A stretch of DNA of 28,505 nucleotides from an uncultured Clostridia bacterium (GTDB taxonomy: Bacteria; Bacillota; Clostridia; TANB77; CAG-508), in contig CANQMG010000009.1 in assembly GCA_947624925.1 (NCBI GenBank), positions 1-28,505 of the forward strand. The letters run 5' to 3'. The notes under the pieces are model-generated. The model was not told the origin of the DNA. It saw nothing but the letters and a program-made list of their open reading frames with translations, and did no database searches. Positions 8,268 through 18,028 of this stretch are shown piece after piece. The first letter of the stretch is position 1. Each line of letters opens with the position of its first letter. A program made the position numbers and the translations under genes.

Positions 8268-8705
8268 GTGGTAGTAATTTATACAGGTAGTAATGAAATT
8301 GACAAAATATTAGAAACTGAAATAAAAGGTTCTATGGTAGTAAGCTATTCAGATTTTATTATAGAAGATGATAAATTCAAAGATCAAACAGTTATTTTAG
8401 CTGCTAATGCTATAGAAACTAATTTTAGAGAATATATATTCTTACTAAGAAGTATGAATATTAGAGTAATTTTATTATTAAAAAATGAAAAGGATGAAAA
8501 TACAAAAATAGCATTAGAAAATGGAATTTATGATTTAGTTTTTGGTAATTTTTATCCTAGTCAAATAAAAGAAATTTTGGATAATCCTAGAACATTTTCT
8601 GATATATCTAAAATATATAGAAAATGCTTTAATATTCAAATAAAAAGAAAGGTAAAAAGAGATATAAAAAATAAAAAAAACAATAGATTTTATATTAAAA
8701 GATAA
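8268..8705 (+). CDS. Receiver/TadZ-like small protein of the ICE
   Basis: 145 residues from a GTG start preceded by AAAGGAGG. Alternating hydrophobic strands (VVIYTGSNEIDKIL, DQTVILAANAIE, MNIRVILLLKN, GIYDLVFGNFYPSQIKEIL) suggest a Rossmann-like receiver fold, as in the N-terminal domain of TadZ/CpaE-type localisation proteins found in Gram-positive ICEs between the peptidase and sortase. I do not see a full phosphorylation-site set or an ATPase domain. The C-terminus is very basic (KIKRKVKRDIKNKKNNRF-like), possibly binding nucleic acid or membrane. It has no CGG codon. The fold call is inference. Confidence 0.5.
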   Translation: MVVIYTGSNEIDKILETEIKGSMVVSYSDFIIEDDKFKDQTVILAANAIETNFREYIFLLRSMNIRVILLLKNEKDENTKIALENGIYDLVFGNFYPSQIKEILDNPRTFSDISKIYRKCFNIQIKRKVKRDIKNKKNNRFYIKR

Positions 8706-8727
8706 GTCAGAAAGAGGTGAGCAAGAG

Positions 8728-9441
8728 ATTAAAATTAAAATAGCTCGAGTTGCTATAATTATATTTATAATAATATTATCAATATCATTATATTTTTTGT
8801 TTAAAGATTATTTAGAATATAAGAAAAGCAATGATTCAAATAATGAGTTAATTAAAGAAGTGATAACAAACGAAGATAGTGAAAATAAAATAGATTGGGA
8901 AAAATTAGAAAATATTAATAAAGATATTATAGGTTGGATTAGAATTGATGGAACAAATATAGATTATCCTATATTAAAAGATGATTCTAGGCTAAAGTAT
9001 TTAAAACATTCATACAATGGTGATTATAATAAGAATGGTTCGATATTTACATTGGATAATAATCCATTTGAAAATAATATAACTATTTTATATGGACACA
9101 ATAGGAGAAACAATATTATGTTTTCTGAATTAGGCAATTATATGGATGAAAGTTTTTTTTATAAACATTCTAGTTTCGACATATATACAAAAAGTAAAAA
9201 TTATAAAGTTACAATATTTAGTTGTTATTCAATAGATGTAAATGTAGAGGAAAACAATATTAAATTATTAAGTTTTAATGAAGAAATAGAATATTATAAA
9301 AAAGCAAGTAAATTTTCTATAACTGACACGGGTAAAATTGATAGAATTATAAAACTATCAACATGTTCATATATCAACAGTTATACAACACAGACTAGTC
9401 AAAGATATTATATAATAGGAAAATTAGAAGAATCAGATTAA
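8728..9441 (+). CDS. srtB: Class B sortase of the ICE
   Basis: About 237 residues. An N-terminal membrane anchor (ARVAIIIFIIILSISLYFLF) is followed by the sortase domain: WIRIDGTNIDYPILK, catalytic His in YGHNRRNNIMF (about H124), catalytic Cys in KLSTCSY (about C213) and Arg in SQRYYIIGKL (about R226). Sortases join surface proteins to the cell wall; the likely substrate is the adhesin encoded at 10351. No ATG, GTG or TTG exists in frame before the membrane helix. The best start is the ATT at 8728, about 8 nt after AGAGGTGA, an uncommon start codon; the TTG at 8797 would cut the anchor. Confidence 0.9.
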   Translation: MKIKIARVAIIIFIIILSISLYFLFKDYLEYKKSNDSNNELIKEVITNEDSENKIDWEKLENINKDIIGWIRIDGTNIDYPILKDDSRLKYLKHSYNGDYNKNGSIFTLDNNPFENNITILYGHNRRNNIMFSELGNYMDESFFYKHSSFDIYTKSKNYKVTIFSCYSIDVNVEENNIKLLSFNEEIEYYKKASKFSITDTGKIDRIIKLSTCSYINSYTTQTSQRYYIIGKLEESD

Positions 9442-9520
9442 ATAAAAAAATTAACTAAATTTTTTTCTGAGCTTTAAAAATTTGGAAAAATATGTTACTC
9501 TCATGTTAGAGGTGATATAT

Positions 9521-10285
9521 ATGAAAAAGAAAATATTAATTGCTTGTATAATAATTTTATTTATAGTAGTTGCTTTAGTATTAATATGTTTTTTTGTAAA
9601 TAATAAAAATGAAACTACAAATACATATAACGATGAGAATTTAATATATGAAAATGAAACATCTATTCAAGAAGATATAGATAATAATGCAAATAAAACA
9701 CAAGAAGATATACAAGATGATGTAAAAGATGAAATAACAAATCAAATTAAAAAAGAAGATGTTCAAGAAAATAAAGGAGAAACTACTAAAACAACTATTA
9801 CAGAAAAAACGCAAGAAGCAAGTAAAGAATCAGACAAACAAAAAACAAGCCAGACAAACATAGCAAGTAAGGACAACTCAAATAATCAATCTAATACATC
9901 AAATAAAAATAACACGACAAATCAGAATAATACGACACAAAAAAATAAACAAGAGGAAACAACAAATAAAACAAAGTCAATATATGACTATGAATTTGAT
10001 ATAGATAAAATAAAGTCAGAATTAATAAGTATAGGTAAAGGTATGGGATTGAAACATATAACTGAGGATGATGGAGTGATAAGGACTCCTAACAATTCAT
10101 CGTGGTCTAATCCAATTACAGCATCTAAATCATTCCAAGGTGATAAACTAGAAAGAGCATTAAAAGACTATGTTAGATCAATGCCTAGCTTAGTTGAAAC
10201 CTATGGAGGAAACAAGATAGAATACTTTACTATCTATGTCAAAAACAATGGAAATGGAAGTTATACATTCTATTTTCTATATTAA
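9521..10285 (+). CDS. Membrane-anchored protein with a long Asn/Thr/Lys linker
   Basis: 254 residues from the ATG at 9521, chosen because AGAGGTGAT lies 6-8 nt before it. A single membrane segment (ILIACIIILFIVVALVLICF) is followed by about 130 residues of low-complexity linker rich in N, T, K, E and Q, then a compact C-terminal domain of about 100 residues (DYEFDIDKIKSELISIGKGM, RALKDYVRSMPSLVETYGGN, IYVKNNGNGSYTFYFLY). This suggests an extracellular domain held away from the membrane across the wall. I do not recognise the domain. It lies between sortase and adhesin genes, so a surface role in mating is plausible. Confidence 0.6.
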   Translation: MKKKILIACIIILFIVVALVLICFFVNNKNETTNTYNDENLIYENETSIQEDIDNNANKTQEDIQDDVKDEITNQIKKEDVQENKGETTKTTITEKTQEASKESDKQKTSQTNIASKDNSNNQSNTSNKNNTTNQNNTTQKNKQEETTNKTKSIYDYEFDIDKIKSELISIGKGMGLKHITEDDGVIRTPNNSSWSNPITASKSFQGDKLERALKDYVRSMPSLVETYGGNKIEYFTIYVKNNGNGSYTFYFLY

Positions 10286-10296
10286 AAATAAAATCA

Positions 10297-10327
10297 AAAT
10301 TCTCTGCAAAAAAGCAGAGGATTTTTT
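10297..10327 (+). terminator. Rho-independent terminator between the linker protein and the adhesin
   Basis: The stem CTCTGC/GCAGAG around AAAAAA is extended by AAAAT/ATTTT flanks and followed by a T-run. It separates the upstream transfer genes from the adhesin gene. Confidence 0.85.
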
Positions 10328-10350
10328 AATTGAAAGGGATGATTAAATTT

Positions 10351-13300
10351 ATGAAATTATCAGTAAAAAGGATAGGAAAGAAAATCCTATCTTTAATTTT
10401 GTGTTTAATAACTTTATTTTCTGCAATTCCTATTAAAGCATGGACAAATACAGAAGGAGAGGTAGTATCATCACAGGTAGGGGAAAATTATGTAGGACTT
10501 GATGGCAGACAATATTATTTTACAAAAGATGTAAAAGCACTTATATATGATGATTATGGAGGTACATCATTGATTAGCTTTCATAGAGATAGACCACTTG
10601 AAAAGTTTTATCTAATTAGGGGTGGTGAAAAGGTAAATGCGTTCTGTATCGAGGGTGGAACATCTTTTAAAACTACTACAAACGGATATAGATCTACTAA
10701 TTATAACAATAGTTCATTTTTCAATAACTTACCGTATTCAGCACAATATGGAATTATGGCTACTACAGTATATGCTTGGAGAAAAGATTTACCATCAGAA
10801 TTAGAAGGACAATGTAATATGGATGATTTCCAATATGCTACACAATTAATTATATGGGAATATCAACAACAAATTAGAACTAGTCCAACATCTATAAGCT
10901 CAAAAAATGGCATTGATGCTGATATGTATTATCATTCTATTAAAGGAAGAACAGCAGAAAAGGCATACAATTGGATTTTAAAAAAATTATCTAATCATGC
11001 AACAATTCCAAGTTTTTCTTCTTCAACTAGAAATGCAGCAAAAACATATACACTAAAATATAATCCAGATTCTAAGGATTTTTCATTAACAATTACAGAT
11101 ACAAATAATACATTAGCTGATTTGAAATTTGAAAATAGTAACGGAGTAACTGTAAAAAGAAGTGGAAATCAATATACATTTACATCTAAAAATATGATAA
11201 CTGATGCCATAACAATTACTGCTCAAAAAGATATTAATAAGAGTTCAGATGCTATGCTTATTTGGGGTGGCGAAAATCAAACAATGGCGACAGGTGTTAG
11301 TGATCCAGTAAGATTTTATATTAAAATTAATACGGAAGTATACGGTAAGGCACATTTAGTTAAAAAATCTGAAGATGGAATAGTAGAAGGAATAAAATTT
11401 AATATACAAGGTAATGGAATAAATAAAACAGTAACTACAGGAGCAAATGGAACAATTGATGTAGAAAATTTATTACCAGGAAACTATACAGTAACAGAAG
11501 AAAAATATGATAGATATGTTACTCAAGATACTCAAACAGTCACAATTCGTAGTGGGCAAACTTCTACAGTTACATTTAATAATGTTTTAAAGAAGTTTAG
11601 AGTAACAGTAACAAAATCAGATAAAGAAAAAGGCACACCTCAAGGAGATGGAACATTAGAAGGTGCTAATTATGGAATATTTAAAGGTAATCAATTAATA
11701 GACCAATATACAACTGACCAAAATGGTCAATTTACAACAAAATATTATGTTTGTGGTGATGATTGGACACTAAGAGAATTAACTGCTTCTGAAGGATATT
11801 TACTTGATGAAACAGTACATCATATAGGAGCAGAACCTAGATTATATACAGTAGAACATAATTCAATAAAGCAAGAAGTAGAGGAACAAATAATAAAGGG
11901 AAAAATATCTATAATTAAGCATACTGACAATGGAGATACACAAATAGAAACACCAGAAGTAGGAGCAGTATTTGAAATTTATTTAGAATCATCAGGAAGC
12001 TATAACAATGCGAAAGAAACAGAAAGAGATATTATAACATGTGATGAAAATGGCTTTGGTGAAACAAAAGAATTGCCTTATGGATGTTATGTTGTACATC
12101 AAGTTAGTGGATGGGATAATAGAGAGCTTGTAGAAGATTTTAAAGTTCATATTAAAGAAAATGAAAAAACTTATAGATATATTATTAACAATAAAGAATT
12201 TGAAAGCTATCTAAAAATGGAAAAGGTAGATAAAAATACTGGCAAACACGTTACATTATCTAATGCAACATTTAAATTATCAAGATTCAATGAAGATACA
12301 GAAGAATGGGAAAAAGTAGAATGTAAAGTAGGTAATGAATATCATGATACATGGACAACGAATAGCGAAGGTATTACATATACAGAAACTAAATTAAGAT
12401 CAGGCACTTACAAATTAGAGGAATTAAAAATTCCAGAACGGATTTTTACAATTAGATGAAGAGCTTATTTTCCAAATTAATATGAGTAATGAAACAATAG
12501 AATATGATGATGATTATGATGCTTGGATAACTGTTACAGTAAAAAATGAGCAACCAACTCGGAAGCTTAATTATAGATAAGTCAATAGCAATTAGAGATG
12601 GAATAGATACTTCAATAGTAGATATATCTGATTTAAGTGGAATTAAATTTAGATTAATAGCTAAAGAAAATATAATTGATTATGCTGATGGAAGTTTAAT
12701 TTACGAAGCAGGAGCAGAAGTAGGAATATATAATTTAAATGAAGTTGGTAAATTAAAAATTGATAATTTACCAATGGGACATTATGAATTAGAAGAGATA
12801 GAAACTTTGCCTGGCTTAGTATTGGATAACACAAAATATGATATAGTGTTTACACAGGAAGATACTATAAAGAAAGTTTATACTGAAACAAGAGAAATAG
12901 AAAATAATACAACAGTAGTTGAGTTTAGTAAAACTGATATTACTGGGAAAAAAGAATTAGTTGGTGCTAAACTAACTGTTACAGATGAAAATAATGAAAT
13001 TATTGACAGTTGGGTATCTTCTGAAAAAACACACAAAATTGAAGGGTTAGTAGTAGGAAAAGAATATACTCTAACAGAGGAGATTACTCCAGATGAATTT
13101 GTAAAAGCAACTTCAATAAAATTTAAAATAGAAAATACATCTGATATTCAAAAAGTTGTAATGATAGATAAGCAAGTAACAATGACAAAAACTGATATTG
13201 GAGGAAATGAAGTTGAAGGTGCAGAACTAAAAGTAGTAGATAAAGAAGAAAACATTGTAGACAGCTGGATTTCTGGTAAAGAAGATCACAAGATAAAAGG

Positions 13301-14135
13301 ACTTATAGAAGGAGAAACTTACACACTATATGAAGATTATGCACCAGATGGATTTGTAATTTCAAATAGTGTAGAATTTACAGTAACAAGCGATAAGGAA
13401 ACACAAAAAGTTCAAATGATAGATAAAAGACTTGCTATAAGAAAAACAGATTTTATTACAGGAAATGAAGTCGAGGGAGCAGAATTAGAAATTACAGATA
13501 AAGATGGAAATGTTATAGACAGTTGGACTTCTGGAAAAGAAGAACATTTTGTAACTGGACTTATGGAGGGAGAAACTTACACACTAACAGAAAAAACTTG
13601 TCCTTATGGATACGAAGTCGCAGAAAGCATTGAATTTACAGTAAGTGAAGATAAAGAAACACAACGTATAGAAATGAAAGATATGCCAATTTTAAACACT
13701 ATTAAACTAATTAAGATGGATAGTGAAACAAAGGAAACAATAAAAGCTAAATTCAAATTTGGAATTTATGAAGATCCCGAATGTACGAAATTAATAAGAG
13801 AAGTTAAATCAGATAAAAAATCTGGAACTGTAACTTTTGAAGATTTAAGATATGGTACATATTTTATTAAAGAATTAAAAGCACCAAAGGGATATGAATT
13901 ATCAAATGAAATTATAAAAGTAGAAATAAATGATACTGGTGTATATGCAAATGGAGAACTTTTGGAAGAAAGTGAATCAATATATACTTTTAATTTTTAT
14001 AATAAACAAATTCCAAAAATAAATACTGGACTTGATATTAATTATACATTATTAATTAGTTGTATAGTTATATCTTTGGCTGGAATAATATCAGGAATTG
14101 TAATGATTAAAAGAAAAAAACAAAAAAATAATTAG
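10351..14135 (+). CDS. Thioester-domain, multi-Cna-B cell-wall adhesin, with two CGG +1 shifts
   Basis: The joined product is 1260 residues. It has a signal peptide (ILSLILCLITLFSAIPIKAW), then a thioester (TQXA-type) domain: FCIEGG with Cys about 99 and YATQLIIWEY with Gln about 165, the pair that forms a Cys-Gln thioester for covalent target binding. A stalk of Cna-B-type Ig domains follows, including three near-identical repeats (12928-13690). The C-terminus has a PKINTG sorting-like motif, a membrane helix (YTLLISCIVISLAGIISGIV) and a KRKKQKNN tail. The CGGs at 12439 and 12560 break it within 40 codons; shifting gives PEGFLQLDEE and NEQPTGSLIIDK, both Cna-B signatures. Without the shifts the stalk and anchor are lost and the thioester head is released. 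ATG 10351 has AAAGGGA 11 nt upstream. Confidence 0.92.
12439..12441 (+). other. In-frame CGG, +1 frameshift site 1 of the adhesin
   Basis: GAA CGG A, the only site not preceded by a codon ending in T. Skipping the C gives PEGF, common in Cna-B domains. The zero frame stops at 12457-12459. Confidence 0.88.
12560..12562 (+). other. In-frame CGG, +1 frameshift site 2 of the adhesin
   Basis: ACT CGG A. Skipping the C gives NEQPTGSLII, the usual linker between Cna-B domains. The zero frame stops at about 12578-12580. Confidence 0.9.
12928..13690 (+). repeat. Three tandem Cna-B repeats of about 84 codons
   Basis: Three units starting near 12928, 13187 and 13442 share the pattern KTD..G.EVEGAEL...D..NIVDSW.SGKE.H...GL.EGETYTL.E...P.G. 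and end with QKV.MIDK or similar. They likely expand or contract by recombination and set stalk length. Confidence 0.85.
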
Positions 14136-14156
14136 TAATTAAAGGAGGAATTATAT

Positions 14157-14417
14157 ATGTTAAATATTAGTGAAGTTAGAATTAAAAAAATTAATAATGG
14201 TAAATTTTTAGGATATGCAAGTATTCAAATAGATGATTGTTTTATTATAGATGGAATTGAATTGTACAATGGTGAGAAGGGTAGATATATACTTATGCCA
14301 TTAAATCCAAAATTAAAAAAGACAAGAAGAAATAGTGCATATCCAATTGCAAATGAAGCAAGAGAGCAAATATTAGAGTCAATATCAAAAAAATTTGATG
14401 AAGAAATAGAAGATTAA
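14157..14417 (+). CDS. SpoVG family protein
   Basis: 86 residues. ISEVRIKKINNGKFLGYASI, then DDCFIIDGIELYNGEKGRYI and MPLNP..., AYPIANEAREQI follow the SpoVG pattern (strand, V/I-x-I-R, ASI.LD..FVI..I...G..G.F..MP, hP....R..I). SpoVG proteins are small nucleic-acid-binding regulators; copies are often carried on ICEs and phages. AAAGGAGG precedes the ATG, and a strong terminator follows 8 bp after the stop. It may regulate element genes, which is inference. Confidence 0.85.
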   Translation: MLNISEVRIKKINNGKFLGYASIQIDDCFIIDGIELYNGEKGRYILMPLNPKLKKTRRNSAYPIANEAREQILESISKKFDEEIED

Positions 14418-14424
14418 AGAAACA

Positions 14425-14458
14425 AGAGGATACGGGAGAAATCTCGTATCTTCTTTTT
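14425..14458 (+). terminator. Rho-independent terminator after the SpoVG-like gene
   Basis: A 13-bp stem with two G-U pairs (14425-14437 with 14442-14454), a GAAA loop and a following T-run. Confidence 0.88.
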
Positions 14459-14489
14459 ACAAGTAATTTTATAATAAAAGGAGGAAAGA

Positions 14490-15086
14490 GTGAAACAGCA
14501 AATTTTAGAAGAACTAGAAGAAATAAAGAAACAGACTGATTTTATTATAGATAATAAGGCAATTATAAAAGTAAAAGATATAGAAAAGTATTTGAGAAAT
14601 TTAGAAAAAATAAGGTACGAAATGTTTAATAAAATAAAAATTAGTAATCAAGAGAAAAAAGAAGAAAACGAAAAAATAAATTATATAAATAATTCATATA
14701 AAGCAAAATTACAAAAAGATATATTGAAAATATATATACCAGAAGTATTACCAAAGTTTAAGAATATCAGTAATTACGCATACAAAAATATTATGCTAAG
14801 TACAGCTGAAGCTATAAAAGATTATAAGAACTTATTTAATAAAAAACTTACTTTTGTTCTAATCATAGTACACGAAAAACAAGCTAATATGGATATAGAT
14901 AATAAATATGTAAAACCAATTATAGATGCTTTAGTAATACAAAATGTTATACAAGATGATAATATTACAAATATGTTTTATATGGTCCAGGGTAAAAATG
15001 ATACAAAAAAACCATATACAGAAGTTTTTGTAATGGATGCTAAATACATGATAGGATGGATAGAAAAATTACAAAAAATATTTTAA
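14490..15086 (+). CDS. RusA-like (DUF6100-like) ICE protein
   Basis: 198 residues from a GTG start after AAAGGAGGAAAG. The N-terminal 75 residues are a charged, probably coiled-coil region. The C-terminal part contains LTFVLIIVHEKQANMDIDNK, YVKPIIDALVIQNVIQDDNI, which follows the RusA Holliday-junction resolvase pattern D-x-D-N-x-x-K...D-A-L......I-x-D-D. Such resolvases cut branched DNA. In ICEs, proteins of this type sit near replication genes. Whether it still cuts junctions is unproven; the three acidic positions are kept. Confidence 0.65.
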   Translation: MKQQILEELEEIKKQTDFIIDNKAIIKVKDIEKYLRNLEKIRYEMFNKIKISNQEKKEENEKINYINNSYKAKLQKDILKIYIPEVLPKFKNISNYAYKNIMLSTAEAIKDYKNLFNKKLTFVLIIVHEKQANMDIDNKYVKPIIDALVIQNVIQDDNITNMFYMVQGKNDTKKPYTEVFVMDAKYMIGWIEKLQKIF

Positions 15087-15187
15087 AAATATGAAAATTT
15101 TCTTAAAAAAATGAAAAAAATTTTTTGATAAAAAAATAGTTCTCAATGCTTGAATTTTAAGTAAATAATTTTCTGTTTTTTCAATAG

Positions 15188-15222
15188 TTTTAAGACATCG
15201 TTGAAAAACTATGTCTTAAAAT
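15188..15222 (+). promoter_or_regulatory. Perfect 11-bp inverted repeat upstream of the second ICE operon
   Basis: TTTTAAGACAT and ATGTCTTAAAA flank about 12 nt. There is no T-run directly after the second arm (TAGAAAAAAG follows), so it is less like a terminator and could be an operator or an RNA structure in the leader of the gene starting at 15245. Confidence 0.5.
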
Positions 15223-15244
15223 AGAAAAAAGAAGGAGGATTTAT

Positions 15245-16180
15245 GTGCAAAATAAATTAAGTAATGAAGATATAGAAGTATTAAAATTTTTGTCAAAATA
15301 CAAGATGTTAAAAGTAGAAGATGCAAGTTTAATTTATAAAACAAAGAGATACTATAGGCAAAGAGTAAATAAGTTAATATCAAAAGGATATGTAAAAAAA
15401 TATAAAAGTTATATAATAATTGATAAAAGTGGCAGAAAAGAATTAGGAATGATAGGTTCTGGATATATAAAAAATATAAAAAACGAGGCATACATGGAAA
15501 GATTAAGACATATAGCAAGTATTGCTACAATTACAATAAATTCATGTATAGAATTTATTCCTAGTTGGGATATGAAAGAAAAAGATAAATATACAGAAAC
15601 TGCCAGAAGATATATAGGAAAAATGAGAGTCGAAGATAAAGAATATTTAATTTATTATATTTCATCTAAGAAGGAACACATATATATAAAACAGCTTTTA
15701 TTTGATATAAACAAATCTTTAAGCTATGATAATATTATTATTTTTACAGAAAACTTTGATGTTATATGTAAAAAATATTCAAACCTATCTTTTGGTAAAA
15801 ACAATACATATATTATTTTAAATACTAATTCAAATAAAGAAATAATAAAGAACTATAAAAATATAGATGTTCATGAGCTTTTAGAAGGTATTTACGATAA
15901 AGAAATTTTAATCAGTAATTGGGATAAAGCAAATTATTTGTTAGAAGATAATACTTATATAGTTTTTATGCCTTTTATTAACACAGAACAAATTGAAAGG
16001 ATAAATTGGTATTATCAAGAGAATACAGAAACACCAAAAAAAGTCGAAATAATAACTTTAAAAGAAAATGCAGATGTAATAGAAAGAACAATTAACAATA
16101 AATGCAAGATAAAAACTTTTGACAAAAATTTGTTAGGAGGTATAAGTGAAATGGAAGAATTTAAAGAAGATATTATCTAA
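15245..16180 (+). CDS. Winged-helix (DUF5697/replication-relaxation-like) ICE protein
   Basis: 311 residues from the GTG at 15245 after AAGGAGG. The N-terminus (LSNEDIEVLKFLSKYKMLKV, then TKRYYRQRVNKLISKGYVKK) is a winged-helix domain like those in ICE proteins next to VirD4. The central part resembles a nuclease-like or wing-associated fold (YLIYYISSKKEHIYIKQLLF) without catalytic motifs I can name. It overlaps the VirD4 start by 35 bp. A shorter relative lies at 18861, so the pair brackets the coupling-protein gene. It may bind element DNA or act with the relaxosome; this is inference. Confidence 0.6.
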   Translation: MQNKLSNEDIEVLKFLSKYKMLKVEDASLIYKTKRYYRQRVNKLISKGYVKKYKSYIIIDKSGRKELGMIGSGYIKNIKNEAYMERLRHIASIATITINSCIEFIPSWDMKEKDKYTETARRYIGKMRVEDKEYLIYYISSKKEHIYIKQLLFDINKSLSYDNIIIFTENFDVICKKYSNLSFGKNNTYIILNTNSNKEIIKNYKNIDVHELLEGIYDKEILISNWDKANYLLEDNTYIVFMPFINTEQIERINWYYQENTETPKKVEIITLKENADVIERTINNKCKIKTFDKNLLGGISEMEEFKEDII

Positions 16181-18028
16181 CAGATGGATAATATCTTTAA
16201 TTTTATTTATTTTTTCAATACAAGTATTTGTTCCTATTATAACAGCTTATTTCAGAACATTAGAAAAATGTTTTGGAAAAGAATATAAAATATTAGAAAT
16301 TAAAAATATGTTAGATAGCTTTAAAGCACTTACATATAATAAAACAATAGGTGTTATTTGCTTCATAATTAGCCTTATTTTCATTTTTTTAGCATACAAT
16401 ATATACTTTACAAGGAAACAATTAAAAAATGAAAGAGAAGGCATTGGCTTTAAAAAGAAAGATGGAACACATGGAACAGCAAATTTTACAACAGCTGAAG
16501 AAATAGAAATATTAAAAATTGGGAATGAAGAAGAAACACCAGGGATAGTATTAGGAGAAACATTAGATACAGGAGAGATAATTACTCTTCCAGACACATG
16601 CAAATCAATAAATAGAAATGTTATGATATGGGGAGCATCAGGCTCTGGAAAATCTACTAGTTATATTATACCAAATGCCCTAAAGATAGCAGAACAAGAA
16701 AAAAATAACATAGATGAGCAACAAAAAAATGAGCTAGTAGGAAAACTAAAAAAATTAGCAATACAAGGTAAAAATGTTGTGTGTACTGATCCAAAGGGAG
16801 AATTATTTGGAACAACTAGTAAAGCATTTAAGGAACGAGGATACGATGTAAAAGTATTTAATTTAGTAAGTCCAGAACATTCAGATGGTATAGATTTATT
16901 TAAGTTTATAGAAAAAGAAATAGATGCACAAGTATTTGCACAAGTTGTAATTAGTACAACGCAAAACGCAGGAAAAAGAGGAGAAGAATTTTGGCAAAAT
17001 ACACAAGAAAATTTACTAAAAGCATTATTATTACATATAAAATTTGAAGTAGAAGATAAAAGCAAGAAGAATATGAGATATTTAAATTCTATACTTGCTT
17101 CTCGGTGATATAAAAAAGATAGATAAAGTTTTTGAGCATTCTACTGGAATAACAAAAATAGCCTACAATATTTATGCTCAAGCATCAGATACTATAAAAC
17201 AAAGTACAATAACTGGATTAGCAACAAAATTACAAATATTTCAATTAAATGAGATAGCATCAATAACAGAAAGAAACGATATAGATTTTTCTGATTTAAA
17301 TAATAAAAAAATGATTATTTACTGTATTACAAGTGATATGGATACAACAATGAGCTTTTTAAATAGCTTATTTTTTTCATTTTTATTTATAAAAACTATT
17401 CGTATAGCAGATAAGAATCCAGATAAAAGATTAAATAGGCATCTATGTATTTTTTTAGATGAATTTGCAAATATTGGACAGATTCCAGATTTCCAACAAA
17501 AATTATCTACAATTAGATCAAGATCAATTTCAGCAGTTATTGTGTGTCAACATATAGCAGGATTAAAAACACTTTATCCTGATGATATATGGCAAGGATT
17601 AATAGGAAACTGCGATATAAAAATTATAATGGGAACAAATGACTTATTAACAGCTCAATATATATCTGATATGCTTCGGTGTATCTACAGTTGAAACTTC
17701 TTCTACAAGAAAAAATGCTGCATTTGATGGAGCATTAGAATATGGAAAAGTGTCAGTATCTGTTGTTAAAAGAAATTTAATGAATAAAGATGAAATAATA
17801 AGAATGAATGATGATGAAGAAATAATAATTATAAGAGGATATAAGGCGTTTAAATGTAAGAAATTAAGATATTGGAAATATAGGTTAGGGAAAAATATAG
17901 ATGAAACTACAGTAGAAGAATATAAACCAAATGTTAAATATAATATGAAACCAATTATAGATGAAGATATTCAAGAGGAGTTACCAACTTTTGAAGAATT
18001 TTTAAAAGGAAGGAGGAAGATTAGTTGA
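16146..18028 (+). CDS. virD4: VirD4/TraG family coupling protein, with two CGG +1 shifts
   Basis: The joined product is 626 residues. Two N-terminal membrane helices (WIISLILFIFSIQVFVPIIT and IGVICFIISLIFIFLAYNIY), then KKDGTHGTANFT, Walker A WGASGSGKST (about residue 161) and VVCTDPKGELFG. CGG 17103 then requires a shift to NSILASGDIKKIDKVF, followed by Walker B LCIFLDEFANIG. CGG 17677 requires a second shift to DMLGVSTVETSS, the usual TraG C-terminal motif. These ATPases bring the relaxase-DNA complex to the channel. A GTG start 5 nt after TAGGAGGT fits. Unshifted translation gives a 320-residue piece lacking Walker B. The TGA stop overlaps the next TTG start. Confidence 0.94.
17103..17105 (+). 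other. In-frame CGG, +1 frameshift site 1 of VirD4, immediately followed by TGA
   Basis: TCT CGG TGA. Skipping the C gives Ser-Gly-Asp (ILASGDIKK). The next zero-frame codon is a stop (17106-17108). Confidence 0.92.
17677..17679 (+). other. In-frame CGG, +1 frameshift site 2 of VirD4
   Basis: CTT CGG T. Skipping the C gives ISDMLGVSTVE, a conserved TraG segment. The zero frame stops at 17692-17694. Confidence 0.92.

Noticed and set aside
9442..9480. A/T-rich inverted repeat after the sortase gene as a terminator
   Set aside because: Arms are only A and T (AAAAAATT/AATTTTTT); such pairs arise by chance in this composition.
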